DNA from: Acidobacteriota bacterium
Lineage (GTDB): Bacteria > Acidobacteriota > Blastocatellia > Pyrinomonadales > Pyrinomonadaceae
Assembly (NCBI GenBank): GCA_013698055.1
Contig: JACCVS010000058.1
Coordinates: 1-6,406, forward strand
Length of the DNA: 6,406 bases
Reading direction: 5' to 3'
Made by a program: the position numbers and the translations under genes. A model generated the notes under the pieces. It was not told the DNA's origin. It did no database searches and was given only the letters and a program-made list of their open reading frames with translations. Below, piece after piece: positions 1 to 5,210 of the stretch (the stretch's first letter is position 1; the number at the start of each line of letters is the position of its first letter).

Positions 1-129
1 CGTGAGCAAATAAGCGCCCGTGCGGTGCTTGAACTGAATAAGCTTGGAATCAAACAAGCGGGCGCGCTGCTCGGCGGTTGGGACGAGTGGGTCAAAGCCA
101 AGCTTCCGACAGAGTTCACTAATGAATAA
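1..129 (+). CDS. Rhodanese-like domain protein, C-terminal end (partial)
   Basis: This is the last 42 codons of a gene that begins before the window; the reading frame is open from base 1 to TAA at 127-129. The peptide contains SARAVLELNKLG followed by ALLGGWDEWVKAKLPTE. That is the usual end of a rhodanese (sulfurtransferase-like) domain: after the catalytic Cys loop comes a helix of the type 'SAxAAxxLxxxG', then a strand and 'LxGGxxxWxxAxxP'. The catalytic cysteine would lie just upstream, outside the window, so activity cannot be judged. Rhodanese domains move sulfane sulfur or act as inactive binding modules, and they often sit at the C-terminus of multi-domain proteins such as DedA-like membrane proteins or thioredoxin-like proteins, so the full gene may be a fusion. 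The stop codon forms part of a terminator-like hairpin. The family call is fairly sure; the whole-protein function is unknown. Confidence 0.8.
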   Translation, partial: REQISARAVLELNKLGIKQAGALLGGWDEWVKAKLPTEFTNE

Positions 130-159
130 GGGATGCTCCCATGATGAAAGCATCCCTTA
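127..159 (+). terminator. Terminator-like hairpin overlapping the rhodanese stop codon
   Basis: TAAGGGATGCT (127-137) pairs perfectly with AGCATCCCTTA (149-159) across an 11-nt loop. The TAA stop is the first three bases of the stem. The downstream run is only CTCAATTT, so the U-tract is weak. The element lies between two convergent genes and could slow transcription from both sides. Confidence 0.55.
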
Positions 160-164
160 CTCAA

Positions 165-180
165 TTTAGCCTTAGCTAAA
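165..180. terminator. Small hairpin just past the end of the metallopeptidase gene
   Basis: TTTAGC (165-170) pairs with GCTAAA (175-180) over a CTTA loop. Read on the - strand it starts 8 bases after the stop of the metallopeptidase gene. The stem is only 6 bp and there is no clear T-run on that side, so on its own it is a weak terminator candidate. Together with the 127-159 hairpin it may serve as the bidirectional end of the two convergent genes. Confidence 0.3.
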
Positions 181-187
181 AGGTTAA

Positions 188-1111
188 TTAAAGTCCGCGA
201 TATTGCAGAGTCAGAGAATCTGCACGAGCGCCCTGTCCTGCCGTGAACTTGTACATGCAGCTATCATAAGAATAGTCCATGAAGTTCTCGATTGGATCGA
301 GACCGGCTTTGTTCCTGCAAGTGTCAGCACCCGAAGGGCAGCCGCTGGCGGGAGAGCGCTCAGCCGCCGTGTCGCTGACGAAATCACCATTACCGTTACA
401 TCCGCCCTGGAAGGTGTGATACAGGCCGACCCAGTGACCGACTTCGTGCGTTGCCGTGTCGCCCTGATTGTAATTTGTGGCCGAACCACCTGGCAGGCTG
501 GCATAGAGGCAGACCACGCCATCCATCACAGGATCGCTGGCGTAACTCGATGGGAAAGTCGCCCAGCCGAGAAGCCCACCGCCCATATTGTTCGTGTAGA
601 AATTCAGATCAGCCGCGCCTCCGCGACGCAAGGCCGTCTTCATCTGTCTTTCGGCAGTGGTTCCGTTCTGCGTCGTATACCAGGCATCGTTCGCTGTGCG
701 GTCGGTAGCTACCAAAGTAAATCTGTAGATCGTATTGAACCCACCAGTCACTCCGCTGAAGGCATCATTCATGACTTGAATCTGTTCGGCGATCTTGGCA
801 TCCGTCACATTTCCTGCGCCAGAGGTACTGGTAATCACGTGAAAGTAAACATTAACGTTAACGGTGCCGGTTCTTTCCGCCGAGCCGGTCTCTGCCTGAC
901 GATTAGCTTTGAATCGGCCATTAGCATCATCAATTAAGCGGGCGGTCTGTTCGTCCGGGTGCTTGGTGCCGCATTGGAGAAAGGAAGCATTGGGGTTGGC
1001 GCTCTCAAAGGCTTGATCCGATTGCGCTGAGGTGTTTCGAGCGAAGTTGCCGATGACGAGCGCGAGGGCGAGCACACCGACTGACAGTAGAGCTACGAAC
1101 TTACGATTCAT
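188..1111 (-). CDS. Secreted M43-family zinc metallopeptidase (pappalysin/cytophagalysin-like)
   Basis: This is a 307-residue predicted extracellular zinc endopeptidase. Residues 1-30 form a signal peptide (MNRKF, a hydrophobic core of V/L/A, then a likely cut near TSA|QS). The metzincin zinc site HEVGHWVGLYH is at residues 222-232: H222, H226 and H232 bind zinc and E223 is the catalytic base. The Met-turn ENFMDYSYDSCM (275-286) carries the conserved M278. Cysteines at 47, 201, 238, 258, 265 and 285 could form disulfides, as expected for an exported enzyme. The size and the HExxHxxGxxH...NFMDYS pattern match the short bacterial and fungal M43 enzymes, which have little beyond the catalytic domain; no C-terminal sorting domain is present. 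The ATG at 1109-1111 is preceded by GGAGG (1119-1123) with a 7-nt spacer. The gene is convergent with the rhodanese gene and divergent from the hydrolase at 1434. The substrate is unknown. Family assignment is confident. Confidence 0.93.
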   Translation of the reverse strand: MNRKFVALLSVGVLALALVIGNFARNTSAQSDQAFESANPNASFLQCGTKHPDEQTARLIDDANGRFKANRQAETGSAERTGTVNVNVYFHVITSTSGAGNVTDAKIAEQIQVMNDAFSGVTGGFNTIYRFTLVATDRTANDAWYTTQNGTTAERQMKTALRRGGAADLNFYTNNMGGGLLGWATFPSSYASDPVMDGVVCLYASLPGGSATNYNQGDTATHEVGHWVGLYHTFQGGCNGNGDFVSDTAAERSPASGCPSGADTCRNKAGLDPIENFMDYSYDSCMYKFTAGQGARADSLTLQYRGL

Positions 1112-1134
1112 TCTAAATCCTCCGGGTAGGTGAG

Positions 1135-1154
1135 ACCCTTACGTTTCTAAGGGT
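1135..1154 (-). promoter_or_regulatory. Hairpin in the metallopeptidase mRNA leader
   Basis: ACCCTTA (1135-1141) and TAAGGGT (1148-1154) form a perfect 7-bp stem with a 6-nt loop, 11 bases upstream of the GGAGG ribosome binding site on the - strand. It could affect mRNA stability or translation of the metallopeptidase, but nothing in the sequence ties it to a known regulatory RNA. Confidence 0.3.
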
Positions 1155-1316
1155 AACTGTTAAGGATTTGCGAGGGCGACAGGTGCTCTCACGTATTAGC
1201 ACACCAATATTTTGGATGATGCCGGAACCGATGTATGTAAAAAATGCGCTCTGTTGGTGAGTTGATGCGAATGTTAGCGATTGGGGGAACGTCAACATTG
1301 GCAACGAGGCGATGAC

Positions 1317-1345
1317 ATCCTAGTCTCATACCCTCTAAAAGTCAA
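1317..1345 (-). promoter_or_regulatory. Candidate sigma70-type promoter for the metallopeptidase
   Basis: On the - strand, TTGACT (1340-1345) and TAGGAT (1317-1322) are separated by exactly 17 bases. They match the -35 and -10 consensus at 5/6 and 4/6 positions. Transcription would start near 1310 and give a leader of about 200 nt that contains the 1135-1154 hairpin. This is assigned by eye from consensus only. Confidence 0.35.
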
Positions 1346-1346
1346 T

Positions 1347-1377
1347 CCGGCAGCAATCGCCCCTTTGATTTTGCCGG
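1347..1377. promoter_or_regulatory. Interrupted inverted repeat between divergent promoters (possible operator)
   Basis: CCGGCA (1347-1352) pairs with TGCCGG (1372-1377), and the inner AATC (1355-1358) pairs with GATT (1367-1370), giving a 10-bp interrupted dyad. It overlaps the -35 box of the candidate + promoter and abuts the -35 box of the candidate - promoter. A regulator bound here could affect both genes, but no regulator gene is present in the window. The remaining intergenic DNA (1155-1316) shows no gene I can support. Confidence 0.25.
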
Positions 1378-1393
1378 TGCCAGCCCCTATCAT
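1365..1393 (+). promoter_or_regulatory. Candidate sigma70-type promoter for the alpha/beta hydrolase
   Basis: TTGATT (1365-1370) and TATCAT (1388-1393) are 17 bases apart and match the consensus at 4/6 and 5/6 positions. Transcription would start near 1400, giving a leader of about 34 nt before the TTG start at 1434. Assigned by eye from consensus only. Confidence 0.4.
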
Positions 1394-1433
1394 CCTTCTT
1401 ATCAGTTCAAGACGCTTGTGAGGTTAAAGAAAT

Positions 1434-2474
1434 TTGTTTGGACGCTTAATTCACGCGCGCGAAAGACACTACGCGACGCGCGAGACAAATAGGATCGTAC
1501 GCCCTTTTGAATGGGGCGCATCTTTTATCAAAGAGCACGTCAACGGCGACGACCCGCGCCAGCTTTTTCGTCAACATACGCAAGATGTCATGCGGCACAG
1601 TGAAGAGTTCTACCGGCTGCCCCCCGTTACGGACTATCAACTCGCGGGCGAGCATTTGACGTGGACGAGCGCCATCCACACGCCCTCAGTGGAAAACAAC
1701 ACTGTCCACGCGCGTTTCTTTCCCGCATTGACGAAGAAAGGAAAGGATGGCTCGTCGCAGGAAAAGCGCCGGGCGGTCGTGCTTTTGCCGCATTGGAACG
1801 CGCAGCCCGAAAGCCACGTTGACCTGTGCCGCGTGCTCAATCGTCTCGGCATCTCTGCGCTCCGGGTGTCGCTTCCCTATCACGATGCCCGCCGCCCTGC
1901 GGAACTCGAACGCGCCGACTATATGATCAGCTCAAACGTTGGGCGCACGATTCAATCCGTCAGACAGGCCGTGCTTGATGCTCGCGCTGCCGTCAACTGG
2001 TTGGTTGAGCATGGCGGCTACAACTCAATCGGTGTCCTGGGGACGAGCATCGGATCATGCACGGCATTTCTCGCCTTCACGCATGACGAGAGGATTGATG
2101 TCGGCGTCTTCAACCACGTCTCAGGCTATGTCGCGGATGTCGCCTGGCGTGGCATCTCGACCCGGCACGTGCGCGCAGGGTTCGCGGATGAGTTGACGCT
2201 CGATGAGTTGCGTGAATACTGGCTGCCGATCAGCCCGTTTCCTTTCATCCCGCGTTTGTTGAAGATGCGCCAGCGTCCCATTCGATTCATCGCCGCGCGC
2301 TATGATCTGACCTTTCCCCTCGACCTTTCGCGCGATGTGATTGCGGAGGCTAGGCGACACGGCATCCCGCTCGATGTCACGTGGCTCCCGTGCGGGCATT
2401 ACACAACCGGCGAGACTCCGTGGAAATATTTGGACGGTTGGAAGATTGCATCGTTTTTCAGAAAACACTTATAA
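1434..2474 (+). CDS. Alpha/beta hydrolase, ABHD18/DUF2048-like
   Basis: This 346-residue predicted hydrolase has no signal peptide and is probably cytoplasmic. The nucleophile elbow is GTSIG (203-207) with S205 as the likely catalytic serine. The oxyanion-loop strand VVLLPHWNAQ (115-124) resembles the 'HGWNA' type. D291 in ARYDLTFPLDLS and H322 in LPCGHYT are the likely acid and base, giving a full Ser-Asp-His triad. The N-terminal block with RETNRIVRPFEWG resembles the region ahead of the hydrolase fold in ABHD18-like proteins. The start must be TTG at 1434: an in-frame TAA lies at 1425-1427 and no ATG or GTG follows soon enough to keep this block. GTGAGG (1418-1423) is a usable ribosome binding site with a 10-nt spacer. 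It is divergent from the metallopeptidase and precedes, by 125 bp, an exported protein on the same strand. The substrate is not predictable; an esterase or lipase-type activity is an inference. Confidence 0.85.
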   Translation: MFGRLIHARERHYATRETNRIVRPFEWGASFIKEHVNGDDPRQLFRQHTQDVMRHSEEFYRLPPVTDYQLAGEHLTWTSAIHTPSVENNTVHARFFPALTKKGKDGSSQEKRRAVVLLPHWNAQPESHVDLCRVLNRLGISALRVSLPYHDARRPAELERADYMISSNVGRTIQSVRQAVLDARAAVNWLVEHGGYNSIGVLGTSIGSCTAFLAFTHDERIDVGVFNHVSGYVADVAWRGISTRHVRAGFADELTLDELREYWLPISPFPFIPRLLKMRQRPIRFIAARYDLTFPLDLSRDVIAEARRHGIPLDVTWLPCGHYTTGETPWKYLDGWKIASFFRKHL

Positions 2475-2588
2475 GAGGGTTTGACTAACGTTGTGAATTA
2501 AATGCGCCTTGATAATTACTGCCGTCGGCGGTTAGGTTGGTGGCAGCAAATGAACCTCTTTCTTAGTAATCTGAGACTACAAATCTTC

Positions 2589-2593
2589 GGAGG
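2589..2593 (+). promoter_or_regulatory. Ribosome binding site for the poly-glycine-linker protein
   Basis: GGAGG (within TCGGAGGA) lies 6 bases before the ATG at 2600 and fixes that start. The preceding 2475-2588 has no clear -35/-10 pair: TTGACT at 2481 and GATAAT at 2511 are 24 bases apart, too far to act as a normal pair, so this gene may depend on read-through from the hydrolase. Confidence 0.7.
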
Positions 2594-2599
2594 ACTTCT

Positions 2600-3352
2600 A
2601 TGAAACGCTATCGCTATTTATCTGTCTGGCTCTGCCTGCTGACGCTGTTGACGGCAGCAACCGCGCAAGCCCAATCGTACCGGCTCAGTAGCCTCGCCGA
2701 GCAACTCCGCACGCAGGCCAACGATCTGGCCGAGCGAAGCTACACGGACTACAGCAACAGCAGCTTCAGCAACAGAGGAGATGTCGAGGCGCTTTACCTC
2801 GTCCAACAGTTCAGCGCCTCGGCCAACGTCTTCCAGCGGATGCTGCGAGACAATCGGCGCGAATCAGAGCTGAGGGATGCGGCGGCAATTCTGTCTGATC
2901 TGGCACGACGCGCAGGCGGCAATTATTCTCGCCGCAACGGGTGGAATGACGTGCAGCGCACGCTCGACGACATTCTGCGCGAGTTGAATGTTCCCGGCTC
3001 TCCGGGAAGAGGCGGCGGCGGGGGCGGGCGAGATAATGACGGCGGCGGCGGGGGTCGCACGTCCGGGCGCGTGCGCTGGCGTGGCACGGTTGACGATGAT
3101 GTCCATCTGGTCATCCGTGATAATCAAATCGAAATCCGCACCATCGGCGGCAGCGAGTACAACAACGCGACTTACAACTTCACGTCGCCTTTGCCGAGCC
3201 GCCGTGTCAATGTCAGCGCTGCCAAGCTCAAGGGACGCGGCGAGGTGCGAGTCCTCCAGCAGCCATCGCGCGACAACGATTTTACGGCGGTCGTGCAGAT
3301 TCGCGACCCCAGCGGCGGAGCAAAGGAGTACGAGATCGAAGTCACCTGGTAA
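2600..3352 (+). CDS. Exported two-part protein of unknown function with poly-glycine linker
   Basis: I do not recognise a named family for this 250-residue protein. Residues 1-24 form a clear Sec signal peptide (MKRYR, a Leu-rich core, cut near AQA|QS). Residues 26-130 look mainly helical, with amphipathic stretches such as LAEQLRTQANDLAER, VFQRMLRDN and TLDDILRELN. Residues 133-154 are a flexible linker with two glycine runs encoded by a repeated 14-base GC-rich unit. Residues 157-250 look beta-rich: VRWRGTVDDDVHLVIRDNQI is followed by alternating hydrophobic strands to the end at EYEIEVTW. The helical half plus the beta half suggests a binding or structural role in the periplasm or outside the cell, but this is an inference. 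No lipobox Cys and no catalytic motif are visible. It has a strong ribosome binding site and ends at a strong terminator. Confidence 0.85.
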   Translation: MKRYRYLSVWLCLLTLLTAATAQAQSYRLSSLAEQLRTQANDLAERSYTDYSNSSFSNRGDVEALYLVQQFSASANVFQRMLRDNRRESELRDAAAILSDLARRAGGNYSRRNGWNDVQRTLDDILRELNVPGSPGRGGGGGGRDNDGGGGGRTSGRVRWRGTVDDDVHLVIRDNQIEIRTIGGSEYNNATYNFTSPLPSRRVNVSAAKLKGRGEVRVLQQPSRDNDFTAVVQIRDPSGGAKEYEIEVTW

Positions 3353-3400
3353 CTCAGGGTTGGCGGGATCATCTTCTGTGACGCCCGATGCATAGAAACG

Positions 3401-3440
3401 GATAAGGGCTGAGAGCAATCAACTCTCAGCCCTTATCTTT
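3401..3440 (+). terminator. Strong intrinsic terminator after the poly-glycine-linker gene
   Basis: GATAAGGGCTGAGAG (3401-3415) and CTCTCAGCCCTTATC (3423-3437) form a perfect 15-bp stem with a 7-nt loop, followed by TTT. It lies 48 bases past the stop at 3352. The stem strength makes termination likely despite the short T-run. Confidence 0.8.
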
Positions 3441-3465
3441 AAGCCAACCTGGGATGGTTGGCTTT
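3441..3465. terminator. Second tandem terminator hairpin
   Basis: AAGCCAACC (3441-3449) pairs perfectly with GGTTGGCTT (3456-3464) over a 6-nt loop and starts one base after the first terminator's T-run. It may back up the first hairpin, or stop transcription arriving from the - strand genes. Confidence 0.6.
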
Positions 3466-3518
3466 CGTTGGGGGAGACCAAATATCCTGACAAGATTTGG
3501 ACAGAGGAGAAATAAGGA

Positions 3519-3577
3519 TTAACCACGAAATCACTCGAAAGATTAGTGTGTTTCGCTTCGTGTTGCTTCGTGGTTAA
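3519..3577. repeat. Palindromic repeat of the CCACGAA/TTCGTGG type
   Basis: TTAACCACGAA (3519-3529) and TTCGTGGTTAA (3567-3577) are perfect 11-bp inverted ends of a 59-base unit. Inside, CGAAA (3536-3540) and TTTCG (3551-3555) form a nested pair, and GCTTCGTG occurs twice in tandem (3555-3562 and 3565-3572). From memory, repeats built on (T)TCGTGGTTAA and CTTCGTG are widespread intergenic elements in many environmental bacterial genomes. No protein is encoded. The surrounding DNA at 3466-3518 and 3578-3665 holds nothing else I can support. Confidence 0.6.
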
Positions 3578-3665
3578 GTTCTCCCCATATACCAAATGGA
3601 AAACTCTCGCGCCGCGACAAACCAAAGTGCAAATGCTCCCTACTCATTACGCTTATACTTCCGTA

Positions 3666-3686
3666 ATTAGCTGAAAAGCAGCTAAT
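3666..3686 (-). terminator. Hairpin overlapping the ancestral stop of the small membrane gene
   Basis: ATTAGCTG (3666-3673) pairs perfectly with CAGCTAAT (3679-3686) over a 5-nt loop. The TAG that would end the unbroken membrane gene (3682-3684) sits inside the stem, just as the rhodanese stop sits inside its hairpin. There is no T-run after it on the - strand, so termination is only a possibility. Confidence 0.35.
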
Positions 3687-4045
3687 CGCAGTTCGGAGCG
3701 CCAAGAAAACAGGGAAGTTGGTCAATAATGATGCCTACCCACATTATTAAGATTCAGTGCCGAACAAGCGACTCTGAGCAAAAGATTAATAGGCTTCGCT
3801 GCTAATCTGTTTCCCACTCGTACGTTTTGCACTACCGGCATCATGATGGCGATAAATGCCATTGATAATAGCCACAATAAGCCAAATAACATCGTCAAGT
3901 CAGGGACATTTTGCCTGGTTACTGTGCTGAACTTGAATTCGAGGAGCGCGAATGGAAGCACGATGATAAAGCTGATAATCGCAGCTATTTTTAAGTTCGA
4001 GATGATGTATTGCATCGGGTCTTCATTTCGCAAAACATCTCGCAT
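3682..4045 (-). pseudogene. Small membrane protein gene broken by a 1-base frameshift
   Basis: Reading from the ATG at 4043-4045 (GGAG at 4054-4057, 8-nt spacer) gives a small membrane protein with hydrophobic segments IAAIISFIIVLPFALL and LTMLFGLLWLLSMAFIAIMM. A third segment begins at LLLRVACSAL and is then cut off: the frame changes to a polar tail and stops at 3722-3724. In the next frame the sequence continues as ILIM plus WVGIIIDQLPCFLGAPNCD and ends at TAG (3682-3684). Removing one of the two T bases at 3753-3754 joins the parts exactly into a 120-residue protein with three membrane segments and a Cys-containing tail. I recall small Acidobacteriota proteins of unknown function with a similar 'QMPCFLGVPNCD' end, which supports the rebuilt frame, but I could not check this. 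A TTG at 4049-4051 is in frame but only 2 bases from the ribosome binding site. This is either a recent pseudogene or a sequencing or assembly error. It lies 99 bases downstream of the exported-protein gene on the same strand. Confidence 0.75.
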
Positions 4046-4144
4046 GTCCAAATCTCCTTTTTTGAAAAAGAAGCTTCAATTTAAGCGGTTCAGTCTATCG
4101 CCGCATCGAATTCAATGATAGCTGCCCAAGTCGTAAATTTCGAT

Positions 4145-4900
4145 TTAGTACGGGCTTCCAAGCTCCTCGGTGCTTTTCACTTCTTTGTACCCGGCAGGGA
4201 TGTCGAACAGCCCAGCATCCAACTTGGCGCTGGAAACATCTACAACTTCCTGCATTGATGAAGAGGCCGGGATGTCTGCTCCCGCACCGGCGTTGAACTT
4301 CATCTTTGTCGTTACCATGATCGGATAACCCGGTTTGGCCGTGCCCTCGCTCTTGTAGCGTATCTCGTCCACGCAATCGGATTGATTAAAAGCGGACGCG
4401 GCTGACTGATCCGTCTGGCAGCTTAGCCCATCGGCGATGTCCGCATACCAGCCGTCCGATTCCATCTCCATGTTCATGGAGTTACATGCGCCTTCGCTGG
4501 CCGTGACCACGGTCTTTGATTTGAGATGGCGCGCCGTCAGTCCGAGGATGGTTTTGCGCTCGCCCATGTCCGTCGTCGTCGTGGTGTAAGTAACAATGCC
4601 GCCCCGCCGCGCGCTTGCGGTTCCGCCGCTGTGCGAATTCGTTCCCTTTGCCGCATCTTTTTCCCCGAAAGGTGTGATCATGTAAGTTCGGGTTTTATCG
4701 TTAATCAGAATCGCGCGCTTGAGGTCGCATTGATAGATGCTCGTATAGCCCATGCCTTCGGTTCGCTGGCGAGCGCCCTTGATGTAGGTCGTGCTGGTGA
4801 AGCTCTGGCCACCCGCCGTGCTTTTAGTCGTGATCTTAATATCTGCCAGGACTATCGAAGCCGAACAGAGTAGAGCGACGACAAGCGTGGTGGTCTTCAT
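4145..4900 (-). CDS. Exported protein with DUF4412-like C-terminus, function unknown
   Basis: From the ATG at 4898-4900 this is a 251-residue protein that begins with a clear signal peptide (MKTTTLVVALLCSASIVLA|DI). The mature part starts as beta strands (IKITTKSTAGGQSF, TYIKGARQRTEG, YQCDLKRAILINDKTRTYMI). A Ser/Thr/Gly-rich stretch follows at about 80-100, then TYTTTTTDMGERKTILGLTARH. The protein ends with LDAGLFDIPAGYKEV, which resembles the end of DUF4412/LolA-like periplasmic proteins. Four mature cysteines (58, 139, 161, 176) could form two disulfides. No enzyme motif is visible; binding of a hydrophobic ligand would be a guess from the fold resemblance. The start is uncertain. The frame stays open upstream to ATG codons at 5068 and 5107, and the one at 5068 has a much better ribosome binding site, which would add 56 polar residues before the signal peptide. 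I chose 4900 because the signal peptide begins there; GGGGG at 4910-4914 could serve as a weak binding site. Confidence 0.8.
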   Translation of the reverse strand: MKTTTLVVALLCSASIVLADIKITTKSTAGGQSFTSTTYIKGARQRTEGMGYTSIYQCDLKRAILINDKTRTYMITPFGEKDAAKGTNSHSGGTASARRGGIVTYTTTTTDMGERKTILGLTARHLKSKTVVTASEGACNSMNMEMESDGWYADIADGLSCQTDQSAASAFNQSDCVDEIRYKSEGTAKPGYPIMVTTKMKFNAGAGADIPASSSMQEVVDVSSAKLDAGLFDIPAGYKEVKSTEELGSPY

Positions 4901-5076
4901 GAACTTGCGCCCCCAGAAAGTTTGCGACCACTGCGCGGAAGATAAATTGGCACTCGAAATTGATTTTTGATTCGCTTTCTGCGCGCGAGGCTTAAAATGT
5001 AGCCTGCCCATGACGTTTGAAAAATTGAGCTTAAAATTGGTTTGAGGGCTATCATCACTTCTGAGCATGTATCTCT

Positions 5077-5081
5077 CCTCC
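5077..5081 (-). promoter_or_regulatory. Strong ribosome binding site upstream of an alternative start at 5068
   Basis: On the - strand GGAGGAGAG (5073-5081) precedes an ATG at 5066-5068 by 8 bases from its GGAGG core. It would initiate either an N-terminally extended version (307 residues) of the exported protein or a translated leader in the same frame. It competes with the signal-peptide start at 4900. Confidence 0.5.
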
Positions 5082-5210
5082 GGCTTGCGGATAAAATGCT
5101 GTCCCACTTGTAAACGCGAAAAGCCGCGACGGTATGGATCACTGTCTCGATAATATTTTGACCGTACAAGTTACTTTTTCCGCCGTGAAATTTGAAGGAG
5201 CGAAAGAGCA

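Noticed and set aside
203..937. 244-codon + strand open frame opposite the metallopeptidase
   Set aside because: It lies fully antisense to a gene with clear M43 motifs and a signal peptide. Its translation has no recognisable domain, and it looks like a codon-bias shadow.
1113..1304. 63-codon - strand frame directly upstream of the metallopeptidase
   Set aside because: It overlaps the metallopeptidase leader and its ribosome binding site, has low-complexity composition and shows no family features. The hairpin and promoter explain the region better.
2481..2516. Promoter for the poly-glycine-linker gene from TTGACT (2481) and GATAAT (2511)
   Set aside because: The spacing of 24 bases is far from the usual 17, and no better -35 partner exists for the -10-like box.
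2518..2532. Terminator after the alpha/beta hydrolase (ACTGCC/GGCGGT hairpin)
   Set aside because: It has only 6 bp with one G-U pair and a 3-nt loop, and no T-run follows.
2864..3418. 184-codon - strand frame opposite the poly-glycine-linker gene
   Set aside because: It is antisense to a gene with a signal peptide and a strong ribosome binding site, and it starts within the terminator hairpin. Its Ala/Pro-rich translation reflects the GC-rich linker.
3543..3725. 60-codon - strand frame overlapping the palindromic repeat
   Set aside because: Its first part is the true C-terminal region of the frameshifted membrane gene read in a third frame, and the rest runs through the repeat.
5108..5210. 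Fluoride riboswitch upstream of crcB
   Set aside because: I looked for the conserved crcB-motif core and could not find it. The dyads present do not match it.
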